Shown here one piece after another: positions 37,420 to 47,800 of a DNA stretch of 64,000 nt. The notes beneath the pieces were generated by a model. That model did not search any database. It saw only the letters and a list, made by a program, of their open reading frames with translations, and was not told the DNA's origin. The DNA is from Symbiodinium sp. CCMP2592 (Eukaryota; Sar; Dinophyceae; Suessiales; Symbiodiniaceae), in the NCBI GenBank assembly GCA_905221615.1, contig CAJNDT010006000.1, positions 1 to 64,000 on the forward strand, in the 5' to 3' direction. Within the stretch, counting starts at the first letter, position 1, and the number at the start of each line of letters is the position of its first letter. Both the position numbers and the translations under genes were made by a program.

Positions 37420-38390
37420 ATGGCAGGGAACTCAGGTCTGTGTGCATTCATGCTGCACTGCTGCATCTTACACTGCACAACCCAGACAATCTTTGCTACA
37501 TAAATGCCACTGCGTACCTGCTAGCCTACATTCAACACCTTGCTGGACCCTGTACTCAATCACATGGCACCCAGTCTCTTGAGCGGTCACTACAAGCTTT
37601 GTTGAGTGATCCAGTCCCTATACCTGAAGAGCGGCTTACCATCCCTGATCTTCCCGGGTGGCACTCTCTCCTCAGCGGCTGGACGAACATGCATCGCCAG
37701 CAGGACTGCCTTGAGCTCATACATCACTTGTTTGACAAACATTGCCCGGCACACATGCGATGTCAGTGGGAGGCAAGACCGATACAAGGTACTGTTGCAG
37801 CACGCAGACCCCTTGTAAGTGGTCTTTACAGCATTGACCTCCCCCTTCCTAAGAAAACCTCCAGTGCCACCATCCAAGAATGCATTATTAGCTGGCACGA
37901 ACAGAAGATTCCCCATGGCCTACTCCAAGCACCGCCTTACCTGCTCACCAGCCTTGCCCGATATGCAAATCCTGCCAAAGGGAAAAATAAGACGCGTGTC
38001 CCTTGTAAGGCCATGCAGCAAGTCAGCTTTCCCGTCTTTCGAAGTCCTGGACATGCGATCCAATGGGCCACCTACGAGCTGGTGGCGGGGATTCTACACC
38101 TGGGGCCCTCGCCCCAGCAAGGCCACTATCGTGCATTTCTTGCGCATCCACGTGATGCTCACACTGCCACACCCCAGGTGTTTGCTGCTTCCCGTCACGG
38201 AGGCGTCGCATCTGCAGGTGCATCGGGGATTTCGGCCCCTTCGGGGAGACCGTCGGCCCCTTCGGGAAGCCTGACCTACACCTGGTGGTGTACGGAAGAT
38301 GGTCAAGTACCCGAGTTGTGTCATCCAACATATGCTCGGATCCTGAGTGAGAATTGCTATATTCTCTGCTTTCGTCTCACAAAGCTCTGA
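37413..38390 (+). CDS. LINE 2 ubiquitin-specific-protease-like ORF
   Basis: ATG 37413 overlaps the stop of the preceding ORF (ATGGTAG), an arrangement that would suit termination-reinitiation. Of its 325 residues the Cys box reads NPDNLCYINATAYLLAYIQ (USP pattern N-x-G-N-x-C-Y-x-N), with QQDCLELI (Q-D-x-x-E) following. The His box is YELVAGILHLGPSPQQGHYRAF (pattern G-H-Y-x-A), followed by a Trp-containing strand and the end CYILCFRL, as in USP family C19. These enzymes cleave ubiquitin or ubiquitin-like linkages. A catalytic Cys and His can both be seen, so this copy may have been active when lost. The alternative is another papain-fold protease. Two tandem GC hairpins interrupt the spacer before the last strands. 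Confidence 0.75.
   Translation: MVDGRELRSVCIHAALLHLTLHNPDNLCYINATAYLLAYIQHLAGPCTQSHGTQSLERSLQALLSDPVPIPEERLTIPDLPGWHSLLSGWTNMHRQQDCLELIHHLFDKHCPAHMRCQWEARPIQGTVAARRPLVSGLYSIDLPLPKKTSSATIQECIISWHEQKIPHGLLQAPPYLLTSLARYANPAKGKNKTRVPCKAMQQVSFPVFRSPGHAIQWATYELVAGILHLGPSPQQGHYRAFLAHPRDAHTATPQVFAASRHGGVASAGASGISAPSGRPSAPSGSLTYTWWCTEDGQVPELCHPTYARILSENCYILCFRLTKL
38233..38272 (+). repeat. Two tandem GC palindromes in the USP-like ORF
   Basis: Two adjacent copies of cGGCCCC-ttc-GGGG/A..CC, each with a TTCG-type loop. They encode a Ser-Ala-Pro-Ser-Gly repeat inside the USP-like protein without breaking the frame. Confidence 0.65.
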
Positions 38391-38628
38391 TCTGTACAGC
38401 CAGTGATGCCGGTATTAGTGTTAGTGCTAGTCTTCGACTGTGGACTGCAAATCTTTGTAGTCAGGTCTAGACCTCTGTTTCAGCTACTCGTCAAGCTGAT
38501 GGATGTACATGGCGATGTAACTTACAGCTCTTGTTAGCCGCGCTGAATTCAATCTTGAATTCGGCGTGTCGCCTACGCCGCGCAAGGGACCAGGGAACGG
38601 TTCTGCGATCGCAAAGTCAAAAAAGTCT
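38391..38628 (+). other. LINE 2 3' untranslated region with terminal hairpin
   Basis: Contains a strong hairpin: cgctgaattcaa (38541-38552), loop tc, ttgaattcggcg (38555-38566), with 11 of 12 pairs. The gcctacgc block (38571-38578) is shared with the LINE 1 tail. The end is ctgcgatcgcaaagtc followed by six A. Confidence 0.6.
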
Positions 38629-38650
38629 CTCTCTCTCTCTCTCTCTCTCT
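38626..38650 (+). repeat. (TC)n microsatellite
   Basis: 25 bases of alternating t/c directly after the LINE 2 A-rich end. Confidence 0.95.
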
Positions 38651-38915
38651 AAACGACGGAGACTCTCTTCAGAGTCACTTCATAGTCACAAGAGTACAGG
38701 ACTCAGGCCCGACCTCCCCAACACAGCAACAAGGCTTAAACCCAGCCTCTTCGATTTTCCGGGCGACAAGTGTTAAAAGATCGTGCTGCGAAGAGAGAGA
38801 AGTTATAGTATGGTTAAGTTAGTTTTTCTGCAGTTTGCGTTGCAAAATTCATATTGTGGCGCTCTTTTTTGTGTTGTTTGATACGTCATGTGTGCGTGCT
38901 TCTATCTTTGTAGAG

Positions 38916-39170
38916 GTCAGAAAAAAGAAATTAGAGGCCCAGAAAAAGATCCACCGGGGTCCGAAAAAAGACACGGGGTCAGTTACGAGATATTTCGGGG
39001 CCGAGAAAAAGACGGCTTAAATCGTGGAGGGATCGTAATCTTTTTCTAGACCTCTCGCGGGGCTGAAGAAAAGATGGAGGTCGGAAAAAAGACATGCCGG
39101 GGCGAAATCAAGATGGACCAAGCGCGGGGTCTGAAAAAAAATATTTCGGGGTCGAAAAAAAGAGCAGCCC
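38916..39170 (+). repeat. Degenerate GGGGTCgAAAAAAGA repeats
   Basis: About eight imperfect units made of a G-rich block (gaggtc, ggggtcc, ggggcc, cggggtc) followed by 5-8 A and a g. Examples are at 38916, 38933, 38957, 38997, 39076, 39133 and 39157. The period is irregular (17-80 bases). No coding function is visible. The asymmetric purine-rich strand could form unusual DNA structures (inference). Confidence 0.6.
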
Positions 39171-41570
39171 AAAAAATGTATTTTTATTGCAGAATGCCTT
39201 CATAAGTTTAAGATGACAGCAATGAACAAAAATAGGGTAAATGGTAAAGTTTTATTTTCACGATTCCGTTTTTGAAATGTTTTACGTTTCAAAAAGCCCG
39301 AAGTTTTACCTTCGGTAGTTTCCGTGGTATTTTCAATTCTTGTCTTCAAAAACAATCTGCAATGACATTTAAATGCAATGGCTGCAAGAAAAAAGTTTCA
39401 ATGAACTTCACACACTCGGACGCCTTCGTTTTGCAGTGGCAGACTGCGAATTCTTGACATCGGCAACAAGCACAGTAAGTTTAGTGTCGCGGACTCGCAG
39501 AGAACCGACTTGGTACCGACGTGGCCATGCAGCCAGTTGACTGCGCTTCGCCTTTGTTTGAGCAGGTTCCCTTGCAAAGTGACCCATCCCATCGACTCTC
39601 CGTCGAAGAGAGATGTCAGCAAGCTCTCTTCTTTGACACCTTGGAGCTCTTCGTGCGTGGGATGGACCGTGTTCGAGCTTCGTGCTCACGGACCATTGGC
39701 GCTTCTTCTTGACAAACTTTCGTGAAGTTCGAAATTATGTCTTGCATCCTTCGCAAGTGTACCTTTACATATGTTTTATTGCAGTTTAGAGCGACAGAAA
39801 TCGAACGAAAAATAACACTTTCTGGGGTTAGCTCTCCGGTTAGGTTAGATTTCTAGCCTCAGAAACTGCTCTACCTTTTTCATCAGCGGTCGAAATCGGA
39901 CGCGGGAGCACCGGACTTTTCGCCACTGGTCAAAACAAAGGGGTCCGAGTGCTGCGCGGCAGTACTGTTAACCACCTCGACCCCTTTAGCCCCACTGTAC
40001 CGGTAGGCAACGGAAGCCGGGCTCGAACTTGTTGTTACGCTTCTTGTGGGTTCTTGGCGCGTGGGTTGGTTTGTTTGTTTTGGGTCTCTACAGCACACTT
40101 TGCCGTGTTTTTGCAAGGCCAAGCTATGCTAGCTGTGTCTTGTATTGTAGTCCGACCCTCCAATGCCGATGTCCGTGTTTTATTTTACCGTTCCACACAA
40201 ACACAGGTGTTCTTTGTTCATTTACTTTCTGGTGTGTTTTGGTTTGGGTTTCGGTGCGAACTTGCGGAACATGTTTGATTTTTGTGGTTTGGGCAATTTC
40301 AACAGTACAATGTTGGGATTCCGAATGCCGCACTAGGTCCGCTAGGTTCATGGATATCCGTCCAATGTCTCGACAACGCTCTTGGTGACCAATGTCGCCA
40401 TTGCAGCTTGGTTCAGAATGTCCTATGCGTGGCAGTGTTTATTTCTCATTGTTATGTTTGTGTATGCCCTGCATCATGCCTGATCCTGGTTACAGATGCC
40501 TTATTCGGAGACGAGTTCGCGTAAACTGTTAATTTTGCACCCAGCCTCCTCATGCAAGCACGCAGCAGCTCAGCAGGCATCAATCGCAGCACACTTAAAC
40601 GGTATATAGTGCAGTAGTCTGTCTTATCAACGTCAGAAGCAACCATGACGCATGTGGAGCCCTCTGCAGACGATGTGCAAACTTTTCTGGATGAGCTAGA
40701 TGATTGCCAAAGGCAAGGACACAGTGCTGTGGTTGCATGTTCTCAACTTTGGTGACACTGGGTGCTTGTCAAAGTAGACGTCGGACAGCCTTCTAGTGAT
40801 TAGAGTGTCGTGTTAGCTTCCAACGATCGTGCTAGCGATGCTGTTTGATGACACAGCATGTCCGACATGTTGCTGTTGGTGTTGAAGTTATCAACTCATG
40901 CTCTGCTGGACCCGAACCATCCATGGCAGGAGTGAGGCAGTCGGTCGGATGTTGAAACTCGAGGACCAGGACTCCGTTTGTCAGATCGTGAGTGTAATGC
41001 GAGGCGTCATAGGGAGCCGAGGCAAACTGGTGGAATTGCAGCCCTGTGCACGTGCTCCAAGGTGTTGAGTTCTGATTCTGAGATGCTTGCATTGTGATAT
41101 GCCGGATTCGGGGTTGCGCATCTGCTTGCATCGTCACTCGCAATGTCGCAGAAGGCATTACGAGTGAGAAGTCAAGAGGCTTTCGCAGGCTAGCAAAGGT
41201 TTGGACTATTTGTAGATGCCGCCATAGATTTAATTGGTCAACCACCCCGGCAATTTCATCAGGAGCGTTGGCTGCAGTTGCTCAGCAGCTTTGCTGCCAG
41301 ACGGGGCTCTGCTCGACGAGTGACTTTCCGATCGCTCACTGGGGAGGCCATCCTTGCGAAGAGTTATGATGTGTCGCGGACCAGCTAGTTTGTTACAACG
41401 TTGCATGTGGGCACCTCGAAGACGTGCAAAGTGGCGTTGAGACGGGAAACAGACCAGTCGAAAGCGAATACGGCCGGGACGTTGGCAACTTTTTCGAGCT
41501 TTCAAGTAAACCCAACGCTGCTCCGAGCGTTACATGTCAAGGATACAGGGCATGACGGCATATTGCACTG
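39171..41570 (+). other. AT-richer noncoding stretch
   Basis: No supported gene. Composition is T-rich and A-rich compared with the rest of the window (39200-39450, 39720-39860, 40040-40290). I see no tRNA or rRNA pattern. Short open frames on both strands lack coding character. Confidence 0.5.
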
Positions 41571-41604
41571 CTGCGTTGGACCAGATCTCTCTCGACTACT
41601 GGAA

Positions 41605-41782
41605 TTCTCACTAAGATGTCAGGCCAACCAGGACCGTGCCCATCTCTGTGTCCGGCGTTGTGTAACCGAACGTGTATTCAATTATGACCTGCAGCTTCAC
41701 AGCCAAATCTTACAGTTGCGCGACAGAGCAACAACTTCGGCAACGGAAGACGTCGGAAAGCAGTCCTGTGGTTCGGTCTAGC
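41605..41782 (+). other. Exon-like island, plus strand
   Basis: A plus frame encodes hydrophilic, coding-like sequence (DRAHLCVRRCVTERVFNYD, LQLHSQILQLRD, SATEDVGKQ) ending at a stop at 41779-41781. It could be one exon of an intron-rich gene. There is no homology call and no firm splice sites. Confidence 0.25.
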
Positions 41783-42424
41783 AGTCGAGCGTGTTTCTGA
41801 CTACCTGTTGAGGCTGTCGAATTGACTTTGCAGCCGAAGCAGAGACTTGGCTAGTAGACGCTGGCTGTGTTCCCGCAGCACTTTCAGTTGCTTGGACTGC
41901 TGCTTTTCTTGGAGTACTGGCTGTGGTGCCGAGGGTAGAGTTGCTCAAACCTGTGTCCTGGCGAGGACTCTCTTCTCCGCCAAGCAGACTCTCTTGAAGC
42001 AGGTTGAAGCACACATGCCAGCAGTCGAACCTCGCTACCGCCGTGATGCGCAATTTTTTGCTGGAGGCAGGAACTGCTCTGTCGAGAGGGGCCTTCTCCA
42101 TCAGCTGATAGCTTGTGGCAGGCGACCTCCTTGTCGATCACACGCTTGCTGCCATGCTGCCGGACGAGGCTACGGATGTCCTCAAGCTTTCGAAGCTCCG
42201 AAGCATTCTGGGGCTCCATTTGCAGGTCTCTGTGGTGTTCAAGGAGGTGCTGCGAATTTCACCCGCATCCGACAGCGACTTAGAATCAGATGCGGGCTCT
42301 TCTTTGCATGACGCCTTTTTCGACGACTTCGATTGAGACTCGGACTGGAGTTGAAGCGATCTGTACAGACGAGCTCCCTCTAGCTTGGCCTCAAAGTGTG
42401 TCCGAATTTCGGGACGTAGCTGGC
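41780..42424 (-). other. Exon-like islands, minus strand
   Basis: Read on the minus strand, about 42424-42225 encodes PEIRTHFEAKLEGARLYRSL, then a Ser/Lys-rich segment (QSKSSKKASCKEEPASDSKS). About 42262-42105, in another minus frame, encodes HLLEHHRDLQMEP and LRKLEDIRSLVRQHGSK. Further left is a Thr/Ala/Gln-rich stretch (41810-41930). Plausible cag acceptors precede each block. The blocks look like small charged exons. The plus strand is also partly open here, so orientation is not certain. Confidence 0.3.
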
Positions 42425-42666
42425 TGCTTCATGCAGCCTTGTCAATCGAAGGTTTCCTCTCGCCGGGCTATCGTACAGAATGCGGGCAGGGCAAAACAAC
42501 AGCGACTTTCGCAGTCTTGGTGTTGCTGCACCGTGCAAGACCGTATCTGGATTCTCAAGCAAGAATGATGCACACAGCAATTTTTCGGATTCATAGGTCA
42601 GCCTTTGCAAACTCAGTCTTCACCTGACGTATGGAACCAAGCAAGCCGCAGCAAGCCGATCAAAAC

Positions 42667-42856
42667 GATGGCATCTGATCAACGACCTCTTTCAGGCAGC
42701 ATTGCCTTCTTGCTTGAAAATGGCAAGACTCGTGCAATCTCCTGCAAGGCTGTGAGGCCTCTGAGCTTGTGCTCCTTCGGCGGCTACACCGAGAGCTTTC
42801 TGCTCGGAGACTCAGTAAGAGATGGAGTGGATGTGGGAAACTTCCGTGCAGCTTGA
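42667..42856 (+). other. Short open frame before the glycosyltransferase gene
   Basis: From ATG 42667 a 62-codon frame (MASDQRPLSGSIAFLLENG and so on) ends at 42856. It could be a 5' exon, a small gene or chance. It lies 76 bases before the glycosyltransferase ATG. Confidence 0.25.
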
Positions 42857-42932
42857 TGTTAGGACTCAGTTAGCGCCGGCCTGATCGCCGTTTGCAGCCA
42901 AGCACATCCCCAACTGAACGGCTCATGGCACA

Positions 42933-44290
42933 ATGATGACGAATGCAGGAAGAGAGCTGTGTGTCTTTGTACTCGGAGCGGAGGGAACCCTGGGCCAGGG
43001 TGCTTGGGAAGAGAGGATCCAAGAGACTTGGGGAACAGACCGGACCGTCTTCGTGAGCTTTGGGAAGAGCCCGGAGCCGGAGCCTCTCGAGGTCAGCAAT
43101 CGCACTCCCGGCGGCAATTGCACGCCTTCCTCCGTTCGCCGGCTTCGCCTGGATCCTAAGTTTTCCGAGCGTCCTTACAGGGCACTGAGCCTTTGGTCAG
43201 CACTGCGCGACGAGCTGGATCACTCTAACAGCTCCTCCTCCTGGCTGGATAGCTGCTACTGGCTCATGCACGTGGATGGACGTGCCTACGTCAATGTCAA
43301 GCGAGTCGCGCAGAGATTAAGTTGCGTGAGAGGCTTGCACCCAGAATATTACGGGCTGGGCCCTATGATCGGACAGGCACGGGTTGCTTTGGCAGATGAG
43401 GCTACTGGATACATTTTCAGCAGCAGGTTGCTGTTGAGTCTGCAACCTGACTGGGTCCCGAAGTGTGCGGACTACTTGTCGAGTAGCAGCGATGCCCACG
43501 GTTTTGGATGGAACTGGCCTTCGGGGTTTTACGTGACGCTGTGCTTGTGGCAACAGCTCCGTTTGCTGTTGCAGCGATTGGGCGACCCTGAGCAGGAGGT
43601 GCTGATGCAAGCACTTCCCCCGCAGCGTCACAGCTCGCCACTTCACCGTCTTCGCAACTTGCATCCTTCTGGACACTGTGTTCTGCTCGTGGCAGCTAAG
43701 ACGCCCGCTAGCTTGTTGGAAATTCACCGGCGTGTGAGGCTTGTAGGCCCGCTGGAGGGTCGGGGCCGCGACATCGTTCGAAACGAGATCGGGTGTTCGG
43801 TATTATCAATTTTGGAGCCGATGGCCCTGGCGCCGGCATGGAGCTACCGCGTTGCGAGAAGTGTAGCTCGGTGTCCGTTGAAGGAGGCGGTCTCCCAAAC
43901 TGAGCTGGGTCTCTCGGTGCTGAAGCGCGAACTCTTGGAGCCCTCGCGACCGAGAGGACCTGCTGCGGAGAAGCTGCGTGCGGCTCGAGGACGCAAGCTC
44001 TGCATACTGATGCCCACCACAGATGCAGCCCCGAAACAGATAAACAGGGCTGTGGCTGCTGTGGAGACCTGGGCAAAGCCCTACCTCCCTCAAACCTCGC
44101 CGGAGCCACACAAGGAGTCTCCAGTGCTGGCGCTTCTTTACAGTCGCCGCCCCCTCTTCCCGGAGTGGGCTAATGCCACCCTGTCCTTGAGGGGAGATGT
44201 CGACCTTCGGCACCCCAAGTTTAATGCCCTTCGCTTTATCTACATGTGGTTGACTCTTGCGCTGTATCACTGGTCAGCCGCTTCACAGCA
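42933..44290 (+). CDS. Duplicated GT31-like glycosyltransferase, exon 1
   Basis: Starts at ATG 42933. It contains a first GT31-like module: RELCVFVLGAEG, RIQETWGTD, YWLMHVDGRAYVNVKRVAQ (DxD position reads D115-G-R) and an ATGYIFSSRLL segment. A second module follows from RKLCILMPTTD, with AAVETWAKPYL and FNALRFIYMWLTLALYHW. GT31 enzymes (beta-1,3-galactosyl- and related transferases, C1GALT1 and Fringe type) work in the Golgi with a metal held by the DxD motif. The first module lacks the second Asp and is probably inactive. No signal anchor is visible, so an upstream exon may exist. The frame stays open to 44369, but the second module continues in another frame from about 44351. Confidence 0.65.
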
Positions 44291-44350
44291 GTTTGCTTTA
44301 TTGTTGACAGGTTTCCTTTGCCATAAGCGGATCCCCGATCTTGATCCTAG

Positions 44351-44827
44351 GACTGCATGTTCTTCATGAAGGCAGACACGGACGCTTACGTGAACGTTCC
44401 CAGGCTTTGGGCGACCCTTCGAGCAGTAAACGCATCAGCAATGATCTACGCAGGGCAAGTCACCTTGGCACACGGCCCGGCGTATGAGAAGTGGACCGAA
44501 TTCGCACACGGCCTTGGGTATGTATTGAGCCGTGCCGCTCTTCGCAGTGCAGTGCCAGGCCTCAGGCTTTGTATGAATCAGCTCTTGGACGTGAAGCTCG
44601 AGTCAATCGAAGATATGCTGTTGGGGGCTTGTTTGAAAAGAGCCAAGATTTATCCTGTTGAGTTGGGCAAGATTATCTTCGATTTCAAAATGACCAGCGA
44701 GCACGTTGACGGGGTCGTGAAAGAGGCACTGGTAACACACCGGGTAGAAGCGCAGGAGATGTACTTGCTGCATGATGCGGTGACCAAAGTGCCGTCTCGG
44801 AAGGGTCCGCGCAGGGCACAACGTTAA
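44351..44827 (+). CDS. Duplicated GT31-like glycosyltransferase, exon 2
   Basis: Begins after cctag (44346-44350), a plausible 3' splice site, with DCMFFMKADTDAYVNVPRLW. This is the GT31 metal-binding motif with both Asp present (nt 44375 and 44381). FAHGLGYVLSRAALRSA (the GGxGYxLS-type motif) and SIEDMLLGACLKRAKI (E-D-V-type motif) follow, then a C-terminal tail to the stop at 44827. Together with the 3' half of the previous entry it makes one complete catalytic module. An intron of roughly 60 bases, or a frameshift, lies between them. I could not fix the donor site. Confidence 0.68.
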   Translation, partial: DCMFFMKADTDAYVNVPRLWATLRAVNASAMIYAGQVTLAHGPAYEKWTEFAHGLGYVLSRAALRSAVPGLRLCMNQLLDVKLESIEDMLLGACLKRAKIYPVELGKIIFDFKMTSEHVDGVVKEALVTHRVEAQEMYLLHDAVTKVPSRKGPRRAQR

Positions 44828-47800
44828 CCCCAGTTCGCGAGCAAGGAGTCTTTATGTTTCCCCATGCCTGCAGCTGTATGTTTCCGTTCTCCTGCCAGGC
44901 AGCAGGCATTAATAGAGAACAGAGAGTTCTGCGGATCCTCCGACAGCGCCGGTTTGGATTTCAGGGCTGAAGAGGTTCTTGTTTGGTACTGCATTGGCTT
45001 GGGTGTTGATCTTCCATCACTCACCTTGCAGGAATCCTGCTGGTCGTGTCCCAATCCAGAGTGCTGACTGTAGCCTTCCGCCAAGGCTGTCCGGATCAGC
45101 CGCTGGTGGCGTGCGACATTGGGACGGTCTCACGGCTGCCTGGACATGTTCATGCTCTAAGAGCAACACACATTCCACACGTCCCAATCCTGGCTAGCTT
45201 TCTCCACGGCCGGAAAAACCACTGATCAAGCGAGGAATGGCTTGTGCGTGTCACAGGAGATCCAGAGCTTTCTCAGGCGACGTCTGCCTGCGCAGCTTCG
45301 AAAAGCGAGGGTCTTGCGCTGCCTGTCGCTGAGATCACTTCGAGACTCGTGATGTTGTTTCGTCATAGGAGCCGCGATACCACGATGGTGTAAGAAATTC
45401 GTGACACTGTCCACCACAAGGCAGCTGCGAGAGAATTCAAAAAGCCTGGAGATCGACACGGAAGGCACGAGAGATTCTGAACGGAAGCTTCTGTGACGTG
45501 CTCAGGGATGCACTGACCTTTGCGATTAGGGCATGGGGTTAATTGGGAAAAACCATGTGACGTGCTATGCAGCTGAGCCTTTCTGTGAGGTGCCGCCAAA
45601 GGCCCGACAGCCAGAAACGAGGAAAGCCGAGAAGGACTCGGAGCGCTCTGCGATCGAAGCGCTGCCGGCCGAATGTGCGGTCTACGAAGGCCAGGGGCTG
45701 TGGCCTTCTGTCCACTCTCCTTCCCGAGAGTTTGCTATGTTCTGTGACTCTGAAGCTGCTGGTCCAGTTGCTCTACGTCCGGTGCATGAAGCTGCGGCAG
45801 CAGTGTCGCTTCGAGTGCTGACGGTCTCAGGTGCTGAGCCTCAAAGCCGGGCGGCGGCACTCTGGCAGGGCTGCAAGCTGAGGTGACACTCTTTGCCTCG
45901 GACCGTGTCTAGTGAGTGACCTCGTGGCCATGACGATGGGGATTTCAGGGAGCTGTCAGCATGTCCACTGAGAATCGGGATGCATTCTGTGATACAGTCG
46001 CTATGGTTGCAGACATTTCTGGAGTCTTGCGGCGGGCCGCAGGCGCGCGTTTGCAACTCGAGCGGTGCAAGCAAAAATGCAGCTCAGGCCAGTAAGTGCT
46101 AGAATGAATGCGCTTGCCGGTAGAAAGCTCAGATGGCAAATTCTGCCCTGTGGAGTAGACTTCTTTCGGTGAGACAGCCAATTCGGTGTCCATGCTACAT
46201 TGATGCCCATGTTTACCGGTGGACCTGCGGCAGAGGCGCGATCTTTACTGGTTGATAGTTGATGTCGCGAGCTCAACTACAGTTTCGCCTTATTTGTTCG
46301 AACGAGATGCCTGAGATTCTTCTCAGGTCGAATCCCGCCATCCGCCCAAAGTGCAGATGCAGGACGAGCTGAGTCTGTCAGCGGGTCAATCACCAACATG
46401 GTAAAGTTACCTGATAAAGTGATGCAGAGTGGAGCCATCTGCATTCTTTTGGCGGCAACACATATCAGTCGGGCCCACTGCAGGACCCCCATGTGGGGCC
46501 TTGGCTGGATGTGCTCTATGCTGGCCTGAGCAAGCTGCAAAGCGAGGCGCCTCGGGGCCTTGTACTCGCGATGGCCGAACCGGAGCTGCATGGCTTCCCT
46601 GCTGCCCTGCGCAGGCTTTGGCCGAGCTGGCTGCCGCTCTCCACGGCCGCCGCCTCCCTCTTGGCAGGCAGGGCGGCAGTGTGCAGGGAGGGCCAAGATG
46701 ACGCCTTGCGTAGATCAGATCAAAAGACAAGGCTGGCTTTCTCTGCATCAGTCGCGTGCTCGCAGCCTGCCTGGGAGATTTAATTGGCATGAGCAGTGTC
46801 GAGTCCAGCTGTCGGTGAGGAAGAAGCGTGGGACGGTTTGACATTGGTTCCTTGATATTCCCTGATGCGTGTCATTCGTTTGTGCACAACCTTATCAGCC
46901 GGATGCCTTTGCGCAGAGAAGCAAGTTCATCGAACATTTTTTAAGTCTGAAATCTTCAGGGCATTCGAGGTCGCTCCAACCTCATTGCTCATCAGCCCTT
47001 CTAAGCCCTACAGCACCTAACCCCCCACTCCTCACATCTCCATCTCTGCACGACCGCCTCGTTCCAATGCCGGCCGAGCTTGCAGACCTGGACCGATCCT
47101 GCGGCTCCTCGGTGGACGTACCGTGCGACAGTGGTCATTAGAGCCTTGTGGAGTATTGGCAGTGGGATAACGTAGCTGTTGGGATTTTCGTGAGCAGGGC
47201 CGCGGGCATCAGAGCTATGATTGTTTTTCTCCAGGTTTCGAAGTCTGATTATCATGTCGTGGATACCTGAAACTGTCAATGTCTCTCAGACTGAGTTGCA
47301 ACCAAGGTGCGATCAGCATTTTGCCCAGCTCGCTGCTCTCGTTGTTTTCTGATCATAACGGTGTCGGCGATGCACATGGTGGGCCCTGCCAAGGGAACCT
47401 GTAAACAGGGCTACTAGGCTGTTGGTTTTGCAAGGTTGTCATGTATTCCGCGAGAAGGGACAACGTTCCAGCGGCTTCTTTCCCTTCGCAGTCTGGTGTT
47501 CAGATCGGAAAGCTTGCTTGCGTTTGGTTGCCACGCTTCCCTGAAGTTGCGCATGACTTCACAGCCTCCTCTGCTGCAACGTGGGAGCCCCAGGCATCGT
47601 GTTGCCAGCACCCTGCTGTATCTCCTGTTCTAAATGACCTGCTGATGCATGAGGCATGATGCCAGCTCCTTCCTGGCATTGCGGCCGATAGCACCGGAAG
47701 AACACTTGGTCGATCGGAGAAGTTAATGGCCTTACGAATCGTTGGTGCAGTGTGGCCAGCGGCCGACCACAGTTCGAACTGCCGCTTAAGCCCGATACGA

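Larger units (their letters stand above)
34605..38628 (+). mobile_element. LINE 2: 5'-truncated relative of LINE 1
   Basis: Contains the RT from mid-fingers onward, two C2H2-like fingers plus a third Cys/His cluster, a homologue of the LINE 1 basic/helical ORF, and a USP-like ORF, in the same order as LINE 1. The endonuclease and the N-terminal RT are missing; the break coincides with a 13-base poly-C run at 34606-34618. The 3' end is placed at the short A run before the TC microsatellite. Several frame changes show the copy is dead. Five small GC palindromes are scattered through it. Confidence 0.82.
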
